Assembly (NCBI GenBank): GCA_037127915.1
Contig: JBAXXL010000007.1
Coordinates: 1-64,000 of the forward strand
Reading direction: 5' to 3'
DNA length: 64,000 nucleotides
Origin: JBAXXL01 sp037127915
GTDB lineage: Bacteria > Bacteroidota > Ignavibacteria > Kapaibacteriales > UBA2268
Positions 17,475-26,657 of the stretch are shown here, in pieces. The translations under genes were made by a program, and so were the position numbers. Under the pieces are notes generated by a model, which worked only from the letters and a program-made list of their open reading frames with translations, did no database searches and was not told the DNA's origin. Each line of letters starts with the position of its first letter. Within the stretch, counting starts at the first letter, position 1.

Positions 17475-18944
17475 ATGAAACTTTCTGATATTATAGATAT
17501 AAATACAAATTCCGAAATTATCGGTAATCCTGAAATCGAAATTTCTTCTATCGCTTTTGATTCTCGGAGCGTACAAGCCGGATCATTGTTTTTTGCGATA
17601 CAAGGCAATTTAGGCGACGGACATTCATATATTAACAATGCTATTGCTTCGGGTGCATCAGCCATAATATGCGAAAAATTACCGGAAACGCTGGACCTAA
17701 AAGTTACTTGGATTAAAACAGCTAATTCAAGGAAAGAACTTGCTTTAGCCGCTCACAAATTTCAGGGTGAGCCATCCAAGAATATGAAAATCATCGGTGT
17801 TACCGGAACAAATGGCAAAACCACAATAACTTATATACTAAAGTCAATTTTTAAATTTGCGGGATATAAATGCGGTATTATCGGCACCACGGGTAATTAT
17901 ATTGCTGATGAATTTTTAGATGCTACACACACTACACCCGATCCTATTCAATCAGCCGAAATTTTTTGCAAAATGAATAAAGCCAATGTGGAATATGTCT
18001 TTATGGAAGTTTCGTCACACGCTTTAATGCAAAACAGAGCCGATGGAATTCATTTTGATGGGGCTGTGTTTACAAATCTAACACACGAACATCTGGATTA
18101 TCATAAAACGATTGAAGATTATGGATTAGCCAAACAAACTCTTTTTAATAAATTAGATAATAAAAGTTTTGCAGTTGTAAACAGTGATTCGGAGTATTCC
18201 AATTTGATGACATGCAATACGAATGCTAAAATTATCACTGTGGGACGCAATAATGCTGATTATCAAATTAGCAAAGAAAGATTATTCTACGACTACTCGC
18301 ATTACAAAATTAATGAAACTCGAATCCAAACACCTTTGATTGGTCGATTTAATATTGATAACACTGCTCAATGCTTTGCAGTTGCTTCCGAAATGGGAAT
18401 TAAAACTGAAGTCATAATACAAGCTATAGAAATAGCTAACGGGGCACCCGGCCGTATGCAGAGGATGAAGCTAAACACCGGTAGTTCCGCAATAGTGGAT
18501 TATGCTCATAGTCCTGATGCACTTGAAAATGCACTCTCTACCTGCCGTGAAATATTGCATCACTCGTGTGGTCGTTTGATTTGCGTTTTTGGATGTGGTG
18601 GAGACAGAGATAAAACAAAACGTCCTCTCATGGGAAAAATAGCGACAGATATAGCCGACTATGCAATTATAACCAATGATAACCCACGTACCGAGGATCC
18701 TAATCGGATTATTGACGAAATTTTGGCGGGTATCGCCGATAACCAAAAAGATATATTTGAAATAATTCCTGATAGAGCGAAAGCTATTGAACGCGCCTGC
18801 AAGATGACTAATGCCGGTGATATTTTATTAATCGCAGGCAAAGGACACGAAGATTATCAAATTATTGGGACTGAAAAAAAACATTTTTCGGATGTTGAAG
18901 AATTACAGAAATATGTTTTAACCGATTTAGATACTGTATTGTAA
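17475..18944 (+). CDS. murE: UDP-MurNAc-tripeptide synthetase (meso-DAP ligase) MurE
   Basis: 489 residues, normal length. It adds meso-diaminopimelate to UDP-MurNAc-L-Ala-D-Glu in cytoplasmic peptidoglycan synthesis. The N-terminal Mur domain is followed by the ATP loop GTNGKTT (111-117), the TTPDP and MEVSSHAL motifs, and the DAP-specificity motif DNPR at 402-405. DNPR indicates DAP rather than lysine. It stands outside the usual dcw cluster. Its last 18 nt overlap the convergent gene at 18927-19670. Confidence 0.97.
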   Translation: MKLSDIIDINTNSEIIGNPEIEISSIAFDSRSVQAGSLFFAIQGNLGDGHSYINNAIASGASAIICEKLPETLDLKVTWIKTANSRKELALAAHKFQGEPSKNMKIIGVTGTNGKTTITYILKSIFKFAGYKCGIIGTTGNYIADEFLDATHTTPDPIQSAEIFCKMNKANVEYVFMEVSSHALMQNRADGIHFDGAVFTNLTHEHLDYHKTIEDYGLAKQTLFNKLDNKSFAVVNSDSEYSNLMTCNTNAKIITVGRNNADYQISKERLFYDYSHYKINETRIQTPLIGRFNIDNTAQCFAVASEMGIKTEVIIQAIEIANGAPGRMQRMKLNTGSSAIVDYAHSPDALENALSTCREILHHSCGRLICVFGCGGDRDKTKRPLMGKIATDIADYAIITNDNPRTEDPNRIIDEILAGIADNQKDIFEIIPDRAKAIERACKMTNAGDILLIAGKGHEDYQIIGTEKKHFSDVEELQKYVLTDLDTVL

Positions 18945-19670
18945 CCCGAGTTTTAATTTTATTGCCCCATTGTGCCAATAGTCGCTTTGATAAAATTTTG
19001 TAAATGAGTAACCAAATTCCATTTCAGGAACAATAAATAATAAGTCTTCGGAATCCATTGTGGTGAATACCGGTATTTGATAACGTGCTGAAAGTAAAAA
19101 GCTGTAGCTTTGAAACGCATAATCCATTTTCCCTTCGGCTTGATTCCTGATTCGAGTTTGAGTTTCTTGAAAAACACCTTGGTTTACAGGTTCTACCAAT
19201 TGTTCATATTTATCATAAACCGTTTTTCCGGAACCTGTATAGCTAAAAGAAGTTGTGATTAATAGATTCTTGTAAACTTCAAATATTCCAAAATCAAATG
19301 CGAAATTATATAAATCTGAATTAGTACCTATTCGCGACAGCACCACACCTTGATATAATGTTCCGTCAATACCTACCATTAAATTATTATAAGAACTGAA
19401 ATTAATATAATTATCAGTATAGCCGATGGAGGCACCAATCGAATACCAATTATTGATTTTTTGAATATAACCCAAGGACACTCCCCTATTAATTGAGCTA
19501 ATTTCGCTGAAATTACTGAAGCAAACAAAATCGGGTGTAAGATTACTAACATTTTGTGATGTATTGCTTTTAGAGAAATTATAATTTGCCGATAGAAATC
19601 CTTCTGCATTCAGTAGATTGCAATTTACTAAAATTAAAACAGATATGATAATTGCACGTATTTTGAACAT
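18927..19670 (-). CDS. Probable outer-membrane beta-barrel protein, function unknown
   Basis: 247 residues; signal peptide 1-22 (ends LLNAEG). The mature part consists of alternating aromatic/hydrophobic strands (SLGYIQKINNWYSIGASIGY, FLLSARYQIP, FGYSFTKFYQ) and ends in LKLGLQYSI, a terminal strand typical of barrel proteins. No named family recognised. Its 3' end overlaps the end of murE by 18 nt on the opposite strand, so neither gene has room for its own terminator there. Confidence 0.75.
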   Translation of the reverse strand: MFKIRAIIISVLILVNCNLLNAEGFLSANYNFSKSNTSQNVSNLTPDFVCFSNFSEISSINRGVSLGYIQKINNWYSIGASIGYTDNYINFSSYNNLMVGIDGTLYQGVVLSRIGTNSDLYNFAFDFGIFEVYKNLLITTSFSYTGSGKTVYDKYEQLVEPVNQGVFQETQTRIRNQAEGKMDYAFQSYSFLLSARYQIPVFTTMDSEDLLFIVPEMEFGYSFTKFYQSDYWHNGAIKLKLGLQYSI

Positions 19671-19730
19671 TTTTCTACTTCTTTTAGTATTTTATTATTA
19701 ATTTTACATTACAAAAATAATTAATTATTG

Positions 19731-20840
19731 ATGAATATAAAACAAAAAATAATACATGTTGATATGGATGCATTTTTTGCATCGGTTGAGCAACGCGACA
19801 ATCCCGCTTTTCGAGGCAAGCCGCTTGTTGTTGGATCGCCCCACAGACGCGGTGTTATATCAGCGGCAAGCTACGAAGCAAGAAAATTTGGTATTCGTTC
19901 CGCTATGCCTTCCCTCGTGGCAATGAAGAAATGTCCTGATTTGATTTTTGCCCGCGGTCGATATGACGTTTATAAACAGGTTTCCGACCAAATCAGAGCC
20001 GTTTTTGCAGAATATACCGATATTATAGAGCCATTGTCGCTGGATGAAGCTTTTTTGGATGTTACACAAAACAAAATGAACAATCCTTCAGCAACAAGAA
20101 TAGCCCAGGAAATCAGAGCAAAAATATACCAACGAACTCAATTAACGGCATCGGCTGGTGTGTCATTCAATAAATTTTTAGCTAAGGTGGCTTCGGCGTG
20201 GAAAAAACCGGATGGTTTAACTGTAATAGCTCCAAAAGACGCCCCAGCTTTTATAGAACAGCTACCGGTCGGAAAAATCCCCGGTTGTGGCAAAGTTACT
20301 CAAAGCAAAATGTTTGCAAACGGTATAATTACTTGCGGCGATTTGTTATTGCTCAGCCGCGACAGATTGGAAATGCTTTTCGGCAAAGCGGGTTTGTATT
20401 TTTACAACGTCATACGCAATGAATATTACGATCCCGTTCGAACGGAATATGAACGAAAATCCCTAAGCGCGGAAAGAACGTATATAGAAGATTTGACTGA
20501 CAATGCTAAAGCTTTCGAACAATTAGAACTAATTAGCAAAACCATTGGCGGACGTATGAACAAAGCCGATATAGCAGGTAAAACAATCACGCTAAAAGTC
20601 CGCTATAATGATTTTTCTACATTTACTCGTAGCCGAACTATGAACCACGCATTCAATTACGAAAAAGATATTTTCGATTTCGCCTGCGAACTTTTCGAAG
20701 GACAGCCGATAATAAAACCCATACGTTTGTTAGGCATCCAAATCTCAAACCTGATTGAAGATATTAATCTTACAAATGGCGTACAACTTGTGATTGATTA
20801 TAGGAATTGCGATAAAGACCTAATAATGGACAATGGTTAA
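19731..20840 (+). CDS. dinB: DNA polymerase IV (Y-family translesion polymerase)
   Basis: 369 residues. Y-family catalytic motifs: HVDMDAFFASVEQRDNP (Asp11), SLDEAFLDVT (Asp105, Glu106) and SAGVSFNKFLAKVASAWKKP. The little-finger domain follows (TFTRSRTM..., PIRLLGIQISNL). It carries out error-prone bypass of DNA lesions. The ATG at 19731 is preferred; a TTG one codon earlier is the only in-frame alternative. No clear Shine-Dalgarno. The C-terminus lacks an obvious beta-clamp-binding peptide. Confidence 0.96.
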   Translation: MNIKQKIIHVDMDAFFASVEQRDNPAFRGKPLVVGSPHRRGVISAASYEARKFGIRSAMPSLVAMKKCPDLIFARGRYDVYKQVSDQIRAVFAEYTDIIEPLSLDEAFLDVTQNKMNNPSATRIAQEIRAKIYQRTQLTASAGVSFNKFLAKVASAWKKPDGLTVIAPKDAPAFIEQLPVGKIPGCGKVTQSKMFANGIITCGDLLLLSRDRLEMLFGKAGLYFYNVIRNEYYDPVRTEYERKSLSAERTYIEDLTDNAKAFEQLELISKTIGGRMNKADIAGKTITLKVRYNDFSTFTRSRTMNHAFNYEKDIFDFACELFEGQPIIKPIRLLGIQISNLIEDINLTNGVQLVIDYRNCDKDLIMDNG

Positions 20841-20906
20841 TTGTAAATTGTTAATGAGAAGAAAGAAGAAAGGGTTTAGGATATTGGGTTTGGGGCATGC
20901 AATGTC

Positions 20907-20926
20907 ATTCCCGAAGCATCGGGAAT
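20907..20926. repeat. dRS3-like 20-bp palindrome
   Basis: ATTCCC-GAAGCATC-GGGAAT: exactly the arms and 8-base spacer of the neisserial dRS3 consensus. Whether the resemblance reflects shared origin cannot be told from sequence alone. Confidence 0.75.
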
Positions 20927-21097
20927 CCATCTTGCTGGCTGAGCGCCTAGTATAAAATAGCTTGGGACACCGTCCCAAGAAAAGAAATTGGTGCCATCAT
21001 TCAGACTGTAAGGCTGACACATAAAATGATCTCTTTAGAGGTCAAATGTTTATAAAAAAAAATGTGCACGGTTGGTGTTTCAGATTCCCTTAGCTTT

Positions 21098-21154
21098 TGG
21101 GCTAAAGCCCATATAAAATGATTGCTTTACCTATCCACGACTTAAAAGTCGTGG
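21098..21154. repeat. Two-hairpin intergenic repeat (copy 1 of 5)
   Basis: TGGGCTAAAGCCCA (21098-21111) followed by CCACGACTTAAAAGTCGTGG (21135-21154). The same pair in the same order recurs four times between the VWA-FISUMP genes. Confidence 0.85.
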
Positions 21155-21435
21155 CAATTGAAAATCCTTCTCTTAGTATTCAAAATTTTCGAATATAGAT
21201 TCCCGATGTCTCATAAATGTAGTCCCCATCCTCTTCATCCTCAAATCCTGGCCATCCTGATTCTGACAATAAGTGGGCTGGTGTTTTTTGGCGTATTCAA
21301 TACGCCCCTACCTACAATGACCAAAAAACGGTCGAGGCAACTTCGCCCCTACACATCATTGACAATTATCCATTGACAATTAACAATTATATTGCTCTTT
21401 TTCGCAGAAAATTTTTTCAAAAATAAAATGTTTTG

Positions 21436-21443
21436 TATTTTTG
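21436..21443 (+). promoter_or_regulatory. Possible -7 box (TATTTTTG) of yebC
   Basis: TATTTTTG fits TAnnTTTG and lies 38 nt before the yebC ATG. No good -33 TTG. Confidence 0.35.
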
Positions 21444-21481
21444 TAACCTGATAAATGTAAAACAATGAATTAGGAAAAAAT

Positions 21482-22237
21482 ATGTCAGGACATAGTAAAT
21501 GGGCGAACATAAAGCACCGTAAAGGCCGCCAAGACGCGCTACGCGGTAGAATTTTCACACGTATCGCCAAAGAAATCACAATTGCGGCTCGCGAAGGCGG
21601 CGGCGATGCGGATAGCAACTCTCGATTAAGATTAGCGGTACAAAACGGCCGCTCCAATAATATGCCTGCTGATAATATAACCCGCGCTATCAAAAAAGGT
21701 ACCGGCGAAATAGAAGGCGTTAACTACGAAGAATTCACTTATGAAGGCTATGCACCGAACGGTGTTGCGGCAATCGTTGAAACAGTATCGGATAACAAAA
21801 ACCGTACAGTTGCTAATATCCGCGCCCTCTTTACAAAAATGGGCGGCAACTTGGGCGAAACAAACTCGGTGCTTTGGAATTTCGATAGAAAAGGCATTAT
21901 ATTAGTTAAAACAAAAGGTATGTCGGAAGACGAATTGATGAACCACGTTTTAGAATGCGGTGCTGACGATATGGAATACGATGAAGAAGATACAACAATC
22001 GTTTGCCCAATGGTAGAATTTGCAAACGTTTGTAAATACTTTGAATCCAATGGTTTTGAATTAGGCGAATCAAAGTTGGAATACGTTGCACAAAATACAG
22101 TAACGATTGAAACAGTTGAGAGAGCGCGAAAGGTTATGCGTTTTATAGAAGTTTTTGAAGATAACGAAGACGTGCAAAATATCTATACTAACGCCGATAT
22201 TTCGGATGAAATCGCTGAACAGCTAGCTAACGACTAA
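21482..22237 (+). CDS. yebC: YebC/PmpR (TACO1) family protein
   Basis: 251 residues, normal length. Hallmark start MSGHSKWANIKHRKGRQDA, then GGDADSNSRLRLAVQNGRSNNMPADNITRAIKKGTG and the acidic C-terminal domain. The family was long annotated as transcriptional regulators; more recent work links it to ribosome-associated translation of proline-rich stretches. Cytoplasmic and monocistronic with its own terminator. Confidence 0.96.
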   Translation: MSGHSKWANIKHRKGRQDALRGRIFTRIAKEITIAAREGGGDADSNSRLRLAVQNGRSNNMPADNITRAIKKGTGEIEGVNYEEFTYEGYAPNGVAAIVETVSDNKNRTVANIRALFTKMGGNLGETNSVLWNFDRKGIILVKTKGMSEDELMNHVLECGADDMEYDEEDTTIVCPMVEFANVCKYFESNGFELGESKLEYVAQNTVTIETVERARKVMRFIEVFEDNEDVQNIYTNADISDEIAEQLAND

Positions 22238-22267
22238 TATCAAAATTGATATTAAGAAATTGATGAA

Positions 22268-22300
22268 AACCCGGTTGATTAATCAATCGGGTTATTTTTT
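22268..22300 (+). terminator. Rho-independent terminator after yebC
   Basis: Stem AACCCGGTTGATT / AATCAATCGGGTT (one internal mismatch), then ATTTTTT. Confidence 0.85.
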
Positions 22301-22473
22301 GTTATTGAATCGAATCATAATTGATATAATTCCTGAAATAAGGATTAATAAAAAGTCCAAAAAAATAGCATATATTGATAAAATAAGACTAAAAATTGGA
22401 AAATTATTAGTAATTTTCTTTTTTCAAAATGACAAATTTTTAATTTAATAAAACAAACATAACAGGTGCTGTA

Positions 22474-23718
22474 ATGTACGGAAAAATGAAAGACTTTCTA
22501 ACGAAAGAAATACAAAATTTAGAAGAACAAAAATTATACAAACACGAACGCATAATCGAATCTCCACAAGGTGCCGAGATTGTTATAGGCGGAAAAAAAG
22601 TGTTGAACTTTTGCGCAAACAATTATTTGGGACTTTCCTCCCACCCTGAATTAATCAAAGCCGCTCACGAAGCCATTGATTATCGCGGTTACGGTTTGTC
22701 ATCAGTTCGCTTTATTTGCGGAACTCAAGACATTCACAAAACTTTGGAACACAAAATCGCTGAATTTTTAGGAATGGAAGACGCAATTTTATTCGTAGCG
22801 GCATTCGACGCTAACGGCGCGGTTTTCGAACCACTCTTCGGCCCTGAAGATGCTATTATCGCCGATGCATTGAACCACGCTTCAATTATTGACGGTGTTA
22901 GATTATCGAAAGCTCAACGCTGGGTTTACAAACACGCCGATATGCGCGATGTTGAAGAATTAGATACCGCTTCAGGCAAAGATTTAAAAGGTTTAGAGCG
23001 TTGTTTGAAAGAAGCTAATGCGGCAGGCTGTCGTTTTAAAGTAATTTCAACCGATGGTGTTTTCTCTATGGACGGCGATATTGCTAATTTGCAAGGGATT
23101 TGTGATTTGGCTGAAAAATACGATGCGTTGGTTATGGTTGACGATTCACACTCTACCGGATTTATGGGCAAAACCGGACGTGGTACTCACGAATTCCGCG
23201 GCGTTATGGACAGAGTGGATATTATTACAACTACATTCGGTAAAGCTTTGGGTGGTGCCAGCGGAGGATGTATTGCCGGTAAAAAAGAAATCGTTGAATG
23301 GATGAGAAACAAAGGACGCCCTTATTTGTTCTCAAACACATTAGCACCTGCCATCGTTGGCGCTACAATCAAATGCTTGGAGATTTTAACCGCTTCTACT
23401 GAATTGCGCGACCGTTTAGAGGAAAATACCAAGCGTTTCCGCAAAGAGATGACTGAGGCCGGTTTTGACATCGTTGCGGGCGAACACCCTATCGTTCCGA
23501 TTATGTTTGGTAAATATCCTGACTGCTCAAAATTGGCCGTAGATTTCGCAAACCGTATGTTGGAAGAAGGCATCAACGTTATAGCATTCAGTTTCCCTGT
23601 CGTAGCTAAAGGAAAAGACAGAATCCGCGTTCAAATTTCTGCGGGCCACACTCCGGAGCATTTGGACAAAGCTATTGCCGCATTCAAGAAAGTCGGTAAA
23701 GAATTGGGTATGATATAA
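22474..23718 (+). CDS. kbl: Glycine C-acetyltransferase (2-amino-3-ketobutyrate CoA ligase)
   Basis: 414 residues; collinear with E. coli Kbl. PLP-dependent alpha-oxoamine synthase: NFCANNYLGLSSHPEL, SVRFICGTQD, DALNHASIIDGVRL, VDDSHSTGFMG and the PLP lysine Lys257 in TTFGKALGG. It converts 2-amino-3-ketobutyrate plus CoA to glycine and acetyl-CoA in threonine breakdown. No threonine dehydrogenase is adjacent. AGGTG lies before the ATG; Met5 is an alternative start. Confidence 0.93.
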   Translation: MYGKMKDFLTKEIQNLEEQKLYKHERIIESPQGAEIVIGGKKVLNFCANNYLGLSSHPELIKAAHEAIDYRGYGLSSVRFICGTQDIHKTLEHKIAEFLGMEDAILFVAAFDANGAVFEPLFGPEDAIIADALNHASIIDGVRLSKAQRWVYKHADMRDVEELDTASGKDLKGLERCLKEANAAGCRFKVISTDGVFSMDGDIANLQGICDLAEKYDALVMVDDSHSTGFMGKTGRGTHEFRGVMDRVDIITTTFGKALGGASGGCIAGKKEIVEWMRNKGRPYLFSNTLAPAIVGATIKCLEILTASTELRDRLEENTKRFRKEMTEAGFDIVAGEHPIVPIMFGKYPDCSKLAVDFANRMLEEGINVIAFSFPVVAKGKDRIRVQISAGHTPEHLDKAIAAFKKVGKELGMI

Positions 23719-23731
23719 GATAGCTTATTTT

Positions 23732-23770
23732 ACTCATCCGATGACTGGTAGTCATCGGATGAGTTGTTTT
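23732..23770 (+). terminator. Terminator-like hairpin of the ACTCATCCGATGAC family
   Basis: Arms ACTCATCCGATGAC and GTCATCGGATGAGT around TGGTA, followed by TGTTTT, 14 nt past kbl. Near-identical hairpins occur at 29772, 45302 and (shorter) 56801. Confidence 0.75.
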
Positions 23771-23775
23771 GTACA

Positions 23776-23912
23776 GATGGGGTTGTCTCAAAATCCTGTT
23801 TTTAAGGAACAGACAAGAATGTCTGTTCTACTATCACATTGATATATATAGTAGCTTAGACATTCCTGTCTGAGCTATTTTGTTAATATTCGAGTTTTGA
23901 GACAGTCCCATC
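23776..23912. mobile_element. MITE-like element with terminal inverted repeats (137 bp)
   Basis: The ends are 18-bp inverted repeats with two mismatches: GATGGGGTTGTCTCAAAA at 23776-23793 and, reversed, GATGGGACTGTCTCAAAA at 23912-23895. A second inverted pair lies inside (23811-23834 against 23848-23873, both containing AGACA-GAATGTCT and CTACTAT). No coding capacity. The size and nested symmetry fit a non-autonomous miniature transposable element; no transposase is in the window. Confidence 0.75.
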
Positions 23913-24218
23913 CTTTCTTATAGGTTTTAAATTATAATAAGCATGGGGTTGATGATGTCTCATATCAAATCCAGATTTATAATCTAATTGGCTAAATAGT
24001 TATAACAGCTGAGACAGGTCACAATTAATCTGAAAAATCGATATTTCAGATTGATAGGCAGGGATTTATTACGTAAAATCAGCATTTAATATAGACGAAT
24101 TTATTAAAAAATAGAAAAAATAGTGTTAATTTTGATAAAGCAGTTTTGGGTTAATAAAAACTCATACTTTTTACAACAAAAATTAATTATTTTTATTTAT
24201 ATAACAAAAAAGGATTTT
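23913..24218. other. Gene-free AT-rich leader of the lipoprotein gene
   Basis: Contains a half copy of the GCATGGGGTT palindrome near 23940 and otherwise featureless AT-rich DNA. No gene or clear promoter seen. Confidence 0.5.
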
Positions 24219-25070
24219 ATGCTTAATACTACCATTTCACGAACTAATTTATTGTTACTTCTTGTTGTAGCAGTTGGCTTATCGTTAACAGCTTGCGGCG
24301 GCGGCGGAAGAATAAACAATGACGAATCGAAGCATGCCAAATTCATCAACGACTCTAAAATGAACAACTCTGCCGTTATTAGTTTGGATACACTTTATTT
24401 TAAAGGAGAACCGTATGCGATTTATAACCAAAAAGGGTTTTCAATTGCTTCATTTTATGAATTTTACGCGATAACCGGTGAAAAAGCAATTGAGGTTCTA
24501 CCCTATTCAAGCGGTGAAGGCTCGGCAACATCTAACCATGAATATAGATTTTTTGGTACATGTACTGGTATGAGTGCCTACGTTGATTTTAACTTTTCGG
24601 CAATTAAAGTTTGCGAAAACGTTATCAATAATAATCTTATGAGTACAACAGGTTTGAGACCAATCGATGTTGGAAACTTCTGTAAAGCTCATCCGCGACC
24701 TGCTAAATTCAATCCCGGTTTGCTAAAAGTGAAACGCGAAATGACCAAAGAAATTAAAATTAGCCAAGGAAGCGGCGAAATTTTCCAAGGAAATGTTTTG
24801 ATTGGAAAATTCACTCAAGGTTCTGCGAAATCTGCTGATTTGAAAAAATCTAATGCTGTTTATAAAGTTAATTTCACTAATAATCAATTATGCGCTACAA
24901 TTAGATTCGGTGAATTCAAAGTCGATAGACAAGCGGATCCAAATATGGAAGTTCTTACTGAATTTGACGGCTTAATAAGCAGAATGAATATTGATGCCGC
25001 AAATCAAACTTTTGATATAGATGCTTTCAAACAAGCTATTCAATTTTTGGTTCAGAAAGGATATTTGTAA
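24219..25070 (+). CDS. Lipoprotein of unknown function
   Basis: 283 residues from the ATG at 24219, chosen because it follows AAGGA and starts a proper lipoprotein signal (LLLLLVVAVGLSLTAC) with a lipobox Cys followed by GGGG, a flexible tether. An in-frame GTG 96 nt upstream would bury the signal. The mature domain has four cysteines (FFGTCTGMSAY, VCENV, NFCKAH, QLCATIRF) and no family I recognise. Its stop falls at the point where similarity in the opposing pseudogene ends. Confidence 0.75.
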   Translation: MLNTTISRTNLLLLLVVAVGLSLTACGGGGRINNDESKHAKFINDSKMNNSAVISLDTLYFKGEPYAIYNQKGFSIASFYEFYAITGEKAIEVLPYSSGEGSATSNHEYRFFGTCTGMSAYVDFNFSAIKVCENVINNNLMSTTGLRPIDVGNFCKAHPRPAKFNPGLLKVKREMTKEIKISQGSGEIFQGNVLIGKFTQGSAKSADLKKSNAVYKVNFTNNQLCATIRFGEFKVDRQADPNMEVLTEFDGLISRMNIDAANQTFDIDAFKQAIQFLVQKGYL

Positions 25071-25351
25071 ATTTTGATCAGGCAAACCAGTCTTTGGGGC
25101 AAACAAAAAATCCGAGATTATGCTATTTTGATTGGCTAATATCCCAATCGAGGCACTTTTTTCATTGCCCCATTGATACCCGCGGATTATGCCTCGGGGT
25201 CCTTTAAACCCATAGATAGTGTCGCATAATAAAGTGTCTATATTATCAACTTTTACTTTCAATTGCTCTATATTTTGATCTTGTGCTTTAGCTATTATCA
25301 ATGATACTTGCTGAATAGATATACAAATGCGATTAAAAATAGTTTTTTCAT
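25071..25351 (-). pseudogene. 5' remnant of a paralogue of the 1425-residue T9SS protein
   Basis: An ATG at 25351 opens MKKLFLIAFVYLFSKYH then stops. Two frames over, from 25301, the reading frame resumes as LIIAKAQDQN..., completing what would be one signal peptide, so a frameshift lies near 25300. The following FKGP..GYQWGNEKSA..NSI..FLF..PDQN aligns position for position with residues about 48-95 of the protein at 6432-10709. Similarity then ends at about 25071, against the neighbouring lipoprotein gene. The start lies 4 nt after the stop of the propeller gene at 25356, mirroring the intact pair. Only about 6% of the gene survives. Confidence 0.8.
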
Positions 25352-25355
25352 TTAG

Positions 25356-26657
25356 TTAATCCTTCAGGAATTTGTAACTTACTGAACTTATTTTGCTATT
25401 TAGTTGTAGTATGTACATTCCTTTTGGTAATCGCGTTGTATTGTAATTCAATTGGTATGAATTGTAAATTGGGAAACTATCAAGAATTTTTCCTGTTTCA
25501 TCAATTATTTGAACATTATATTCCAAACACTTATCGATTTCTAAATTCAGCAAATGACTCGTTGGGTTTGGATACAGCAATACTACTTTTCTAGGTTCAT
25601 TGACTCCGGTAATATTAGAAATGTCATATATTGCTATTTTATATCCTCCTTCATTATCACAAGCAATCAATTTATAGTTATGAATAACAAAATCACTGAT
25701 ACGGTAATCGGTAGGAAGGTAATCACTTTTCATAGTAGTCAAATTGATGCAAAATAATTTTCTATCATTTGTTGTTATTAAAAAATTTCCGGAAATATGA
25801 TTTGAATTACCAGTTTGGATCTTTTTCCCTCCAAGTAATGGGATTCCTGATTGAATATTTATTACATTGGAACTGTCATAAGAAAAACTATTACCAATTT
25901 CATACTCCTTCCATTGCCAATTTGAAACCACTAAAGTATCCGAAGTTGTAGATAGACAAATTGACCTTTGATTGTTCAACCTATGAATCCTTTGGTTAGT
26001 TTCTAAATTTACTATATCTATGCCCATAATTCCGTTTGAATATGGTTTTAAATAGTCTTTATAACACCCCCAATCGATGAGACCATATTTCAAGTCAGAA
26101 CTCACCTTAATACTCATAAGAAAGTTGCGAATTTGATCAGGTATATCGTCTTCTAAGTTTAATTGGTAAGTCAATTGTTTATCAATGTCATTCGTAAGCG
26201 TATTGTAAACAAGCAATTCACATTCTTTGTACCATTTTGTACCTGTTTTCTCTGTCATTAATATTAGGTGGTTCCCATCTTCGGAAAGGTTCCACATTAT
26301 TATTTTATTATCTGAATAAGAAAAAGTAAAGATTTTTTGATTAGAAAATGGGTCAATCTTATTTATTTCGTTACCGTTTCTTCTGAAATATGAGTATTTA
26401 CTAACCTTGATTTCCACTTCATTTTCCTCATTGACTTCAAAAGTATCTGAAGCAACATTGTATATTTTGAATGATGTTGGTGATCCCAGATAAATTTTAT
26501 TAGAAGATTCATTATAATTGAAATAAGTTACTCCGTATTGAAATTGCTTATAAAAATTGTATTGTTTGATTAGTTTTACTTCTTGCCCTTTCGCATTGCC
26601 GGCAACTGAAATTAATATCGCCAGCATAAAAAGTAAAATCATTTTTGATTTTTTCAT
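25356..26657 (-). CDS. Beta-propeller-like protein with T9SS sorting domain (second copy of unit)
   Basis: 433 residues; signal peptide 1-24 (ends AKGQ). The middle is beta-rich with propeller-like blades (SEDGNHLILMT, DIVNLETNQRIHRL, IAIYDISNITG). The last about 75 residues form a sorting domain: LYPNPTSHLLNLEI, IIDETGKILDSF, LPKGMYILQL, YKFLKD. Diverged from but equivalent to the gene at 10713-12026, with the same length, signal, tail and downstream partner, although the partner here is a broken remnant. It may be retained without its partner or be on the way to loss. Confidence 0.75.
   Translation of the reverse strand: MKKSKMILLFMLAILISVAGNAKGQEVKLIKQYNFYKQFQYGVTYFNYNESSNKIYLGSPTSFKIYNVASDTFEVNEENEVEIKVSKYSYFRRNGNEINKIDPFSNQKIFTFSYSDNKIIMWNLSEDGNHLILMTEKTGTKWYKECELLVYNTLTNDIDKQLTYQLNLEDDIPDQIRNFLMSIKVSSDLKYGLIDWGCYKDYLKPYSNGIMGIDIVNLETNQRIHRLNNQRSICLSTTSDTLVVSNWQWKEYEIGNSFSYDSSNVINIQSGIPLLGGKKIQTGNSNHISGNFLITTNDRKLFCINLTTMKSDYLPTDYRISDFVIHNYKLIACDNEGGYKIAIYDISNITGVNEPRKVVLLYPNPTSHLLNLEIDKCLEYNVQIIDETGKILDSFPIYNSYQLNYNTTRLPKGMYILQLNSKISSVSYKFLKD

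Larger units (their letters stand above)
20841..21481. other. 641-bp gene-free region of palindromic repeat debris
   Basis: No gene. It holds a series of short inverted repeats: 20907-20926 (ATTCCC-N8-GGGAAT), 20961-20979 (CTTGGGACACCGTCCCAAG), 21098-21111, 21135-21154 and the phrase CGTATTCAATACG near 21291. The last 60 bases are the yebC promoter region. Confidence 0.7.

Noticed and set aside
24972..25301. Independent 109-residue gene
   Set aside because: It starts mid signal peptide without an ATG at a good site, and its first 79 codons align to the start of the 1425-residue protein; the rest is antisense to the lipoprotein gene. Treated as a pseudogene.
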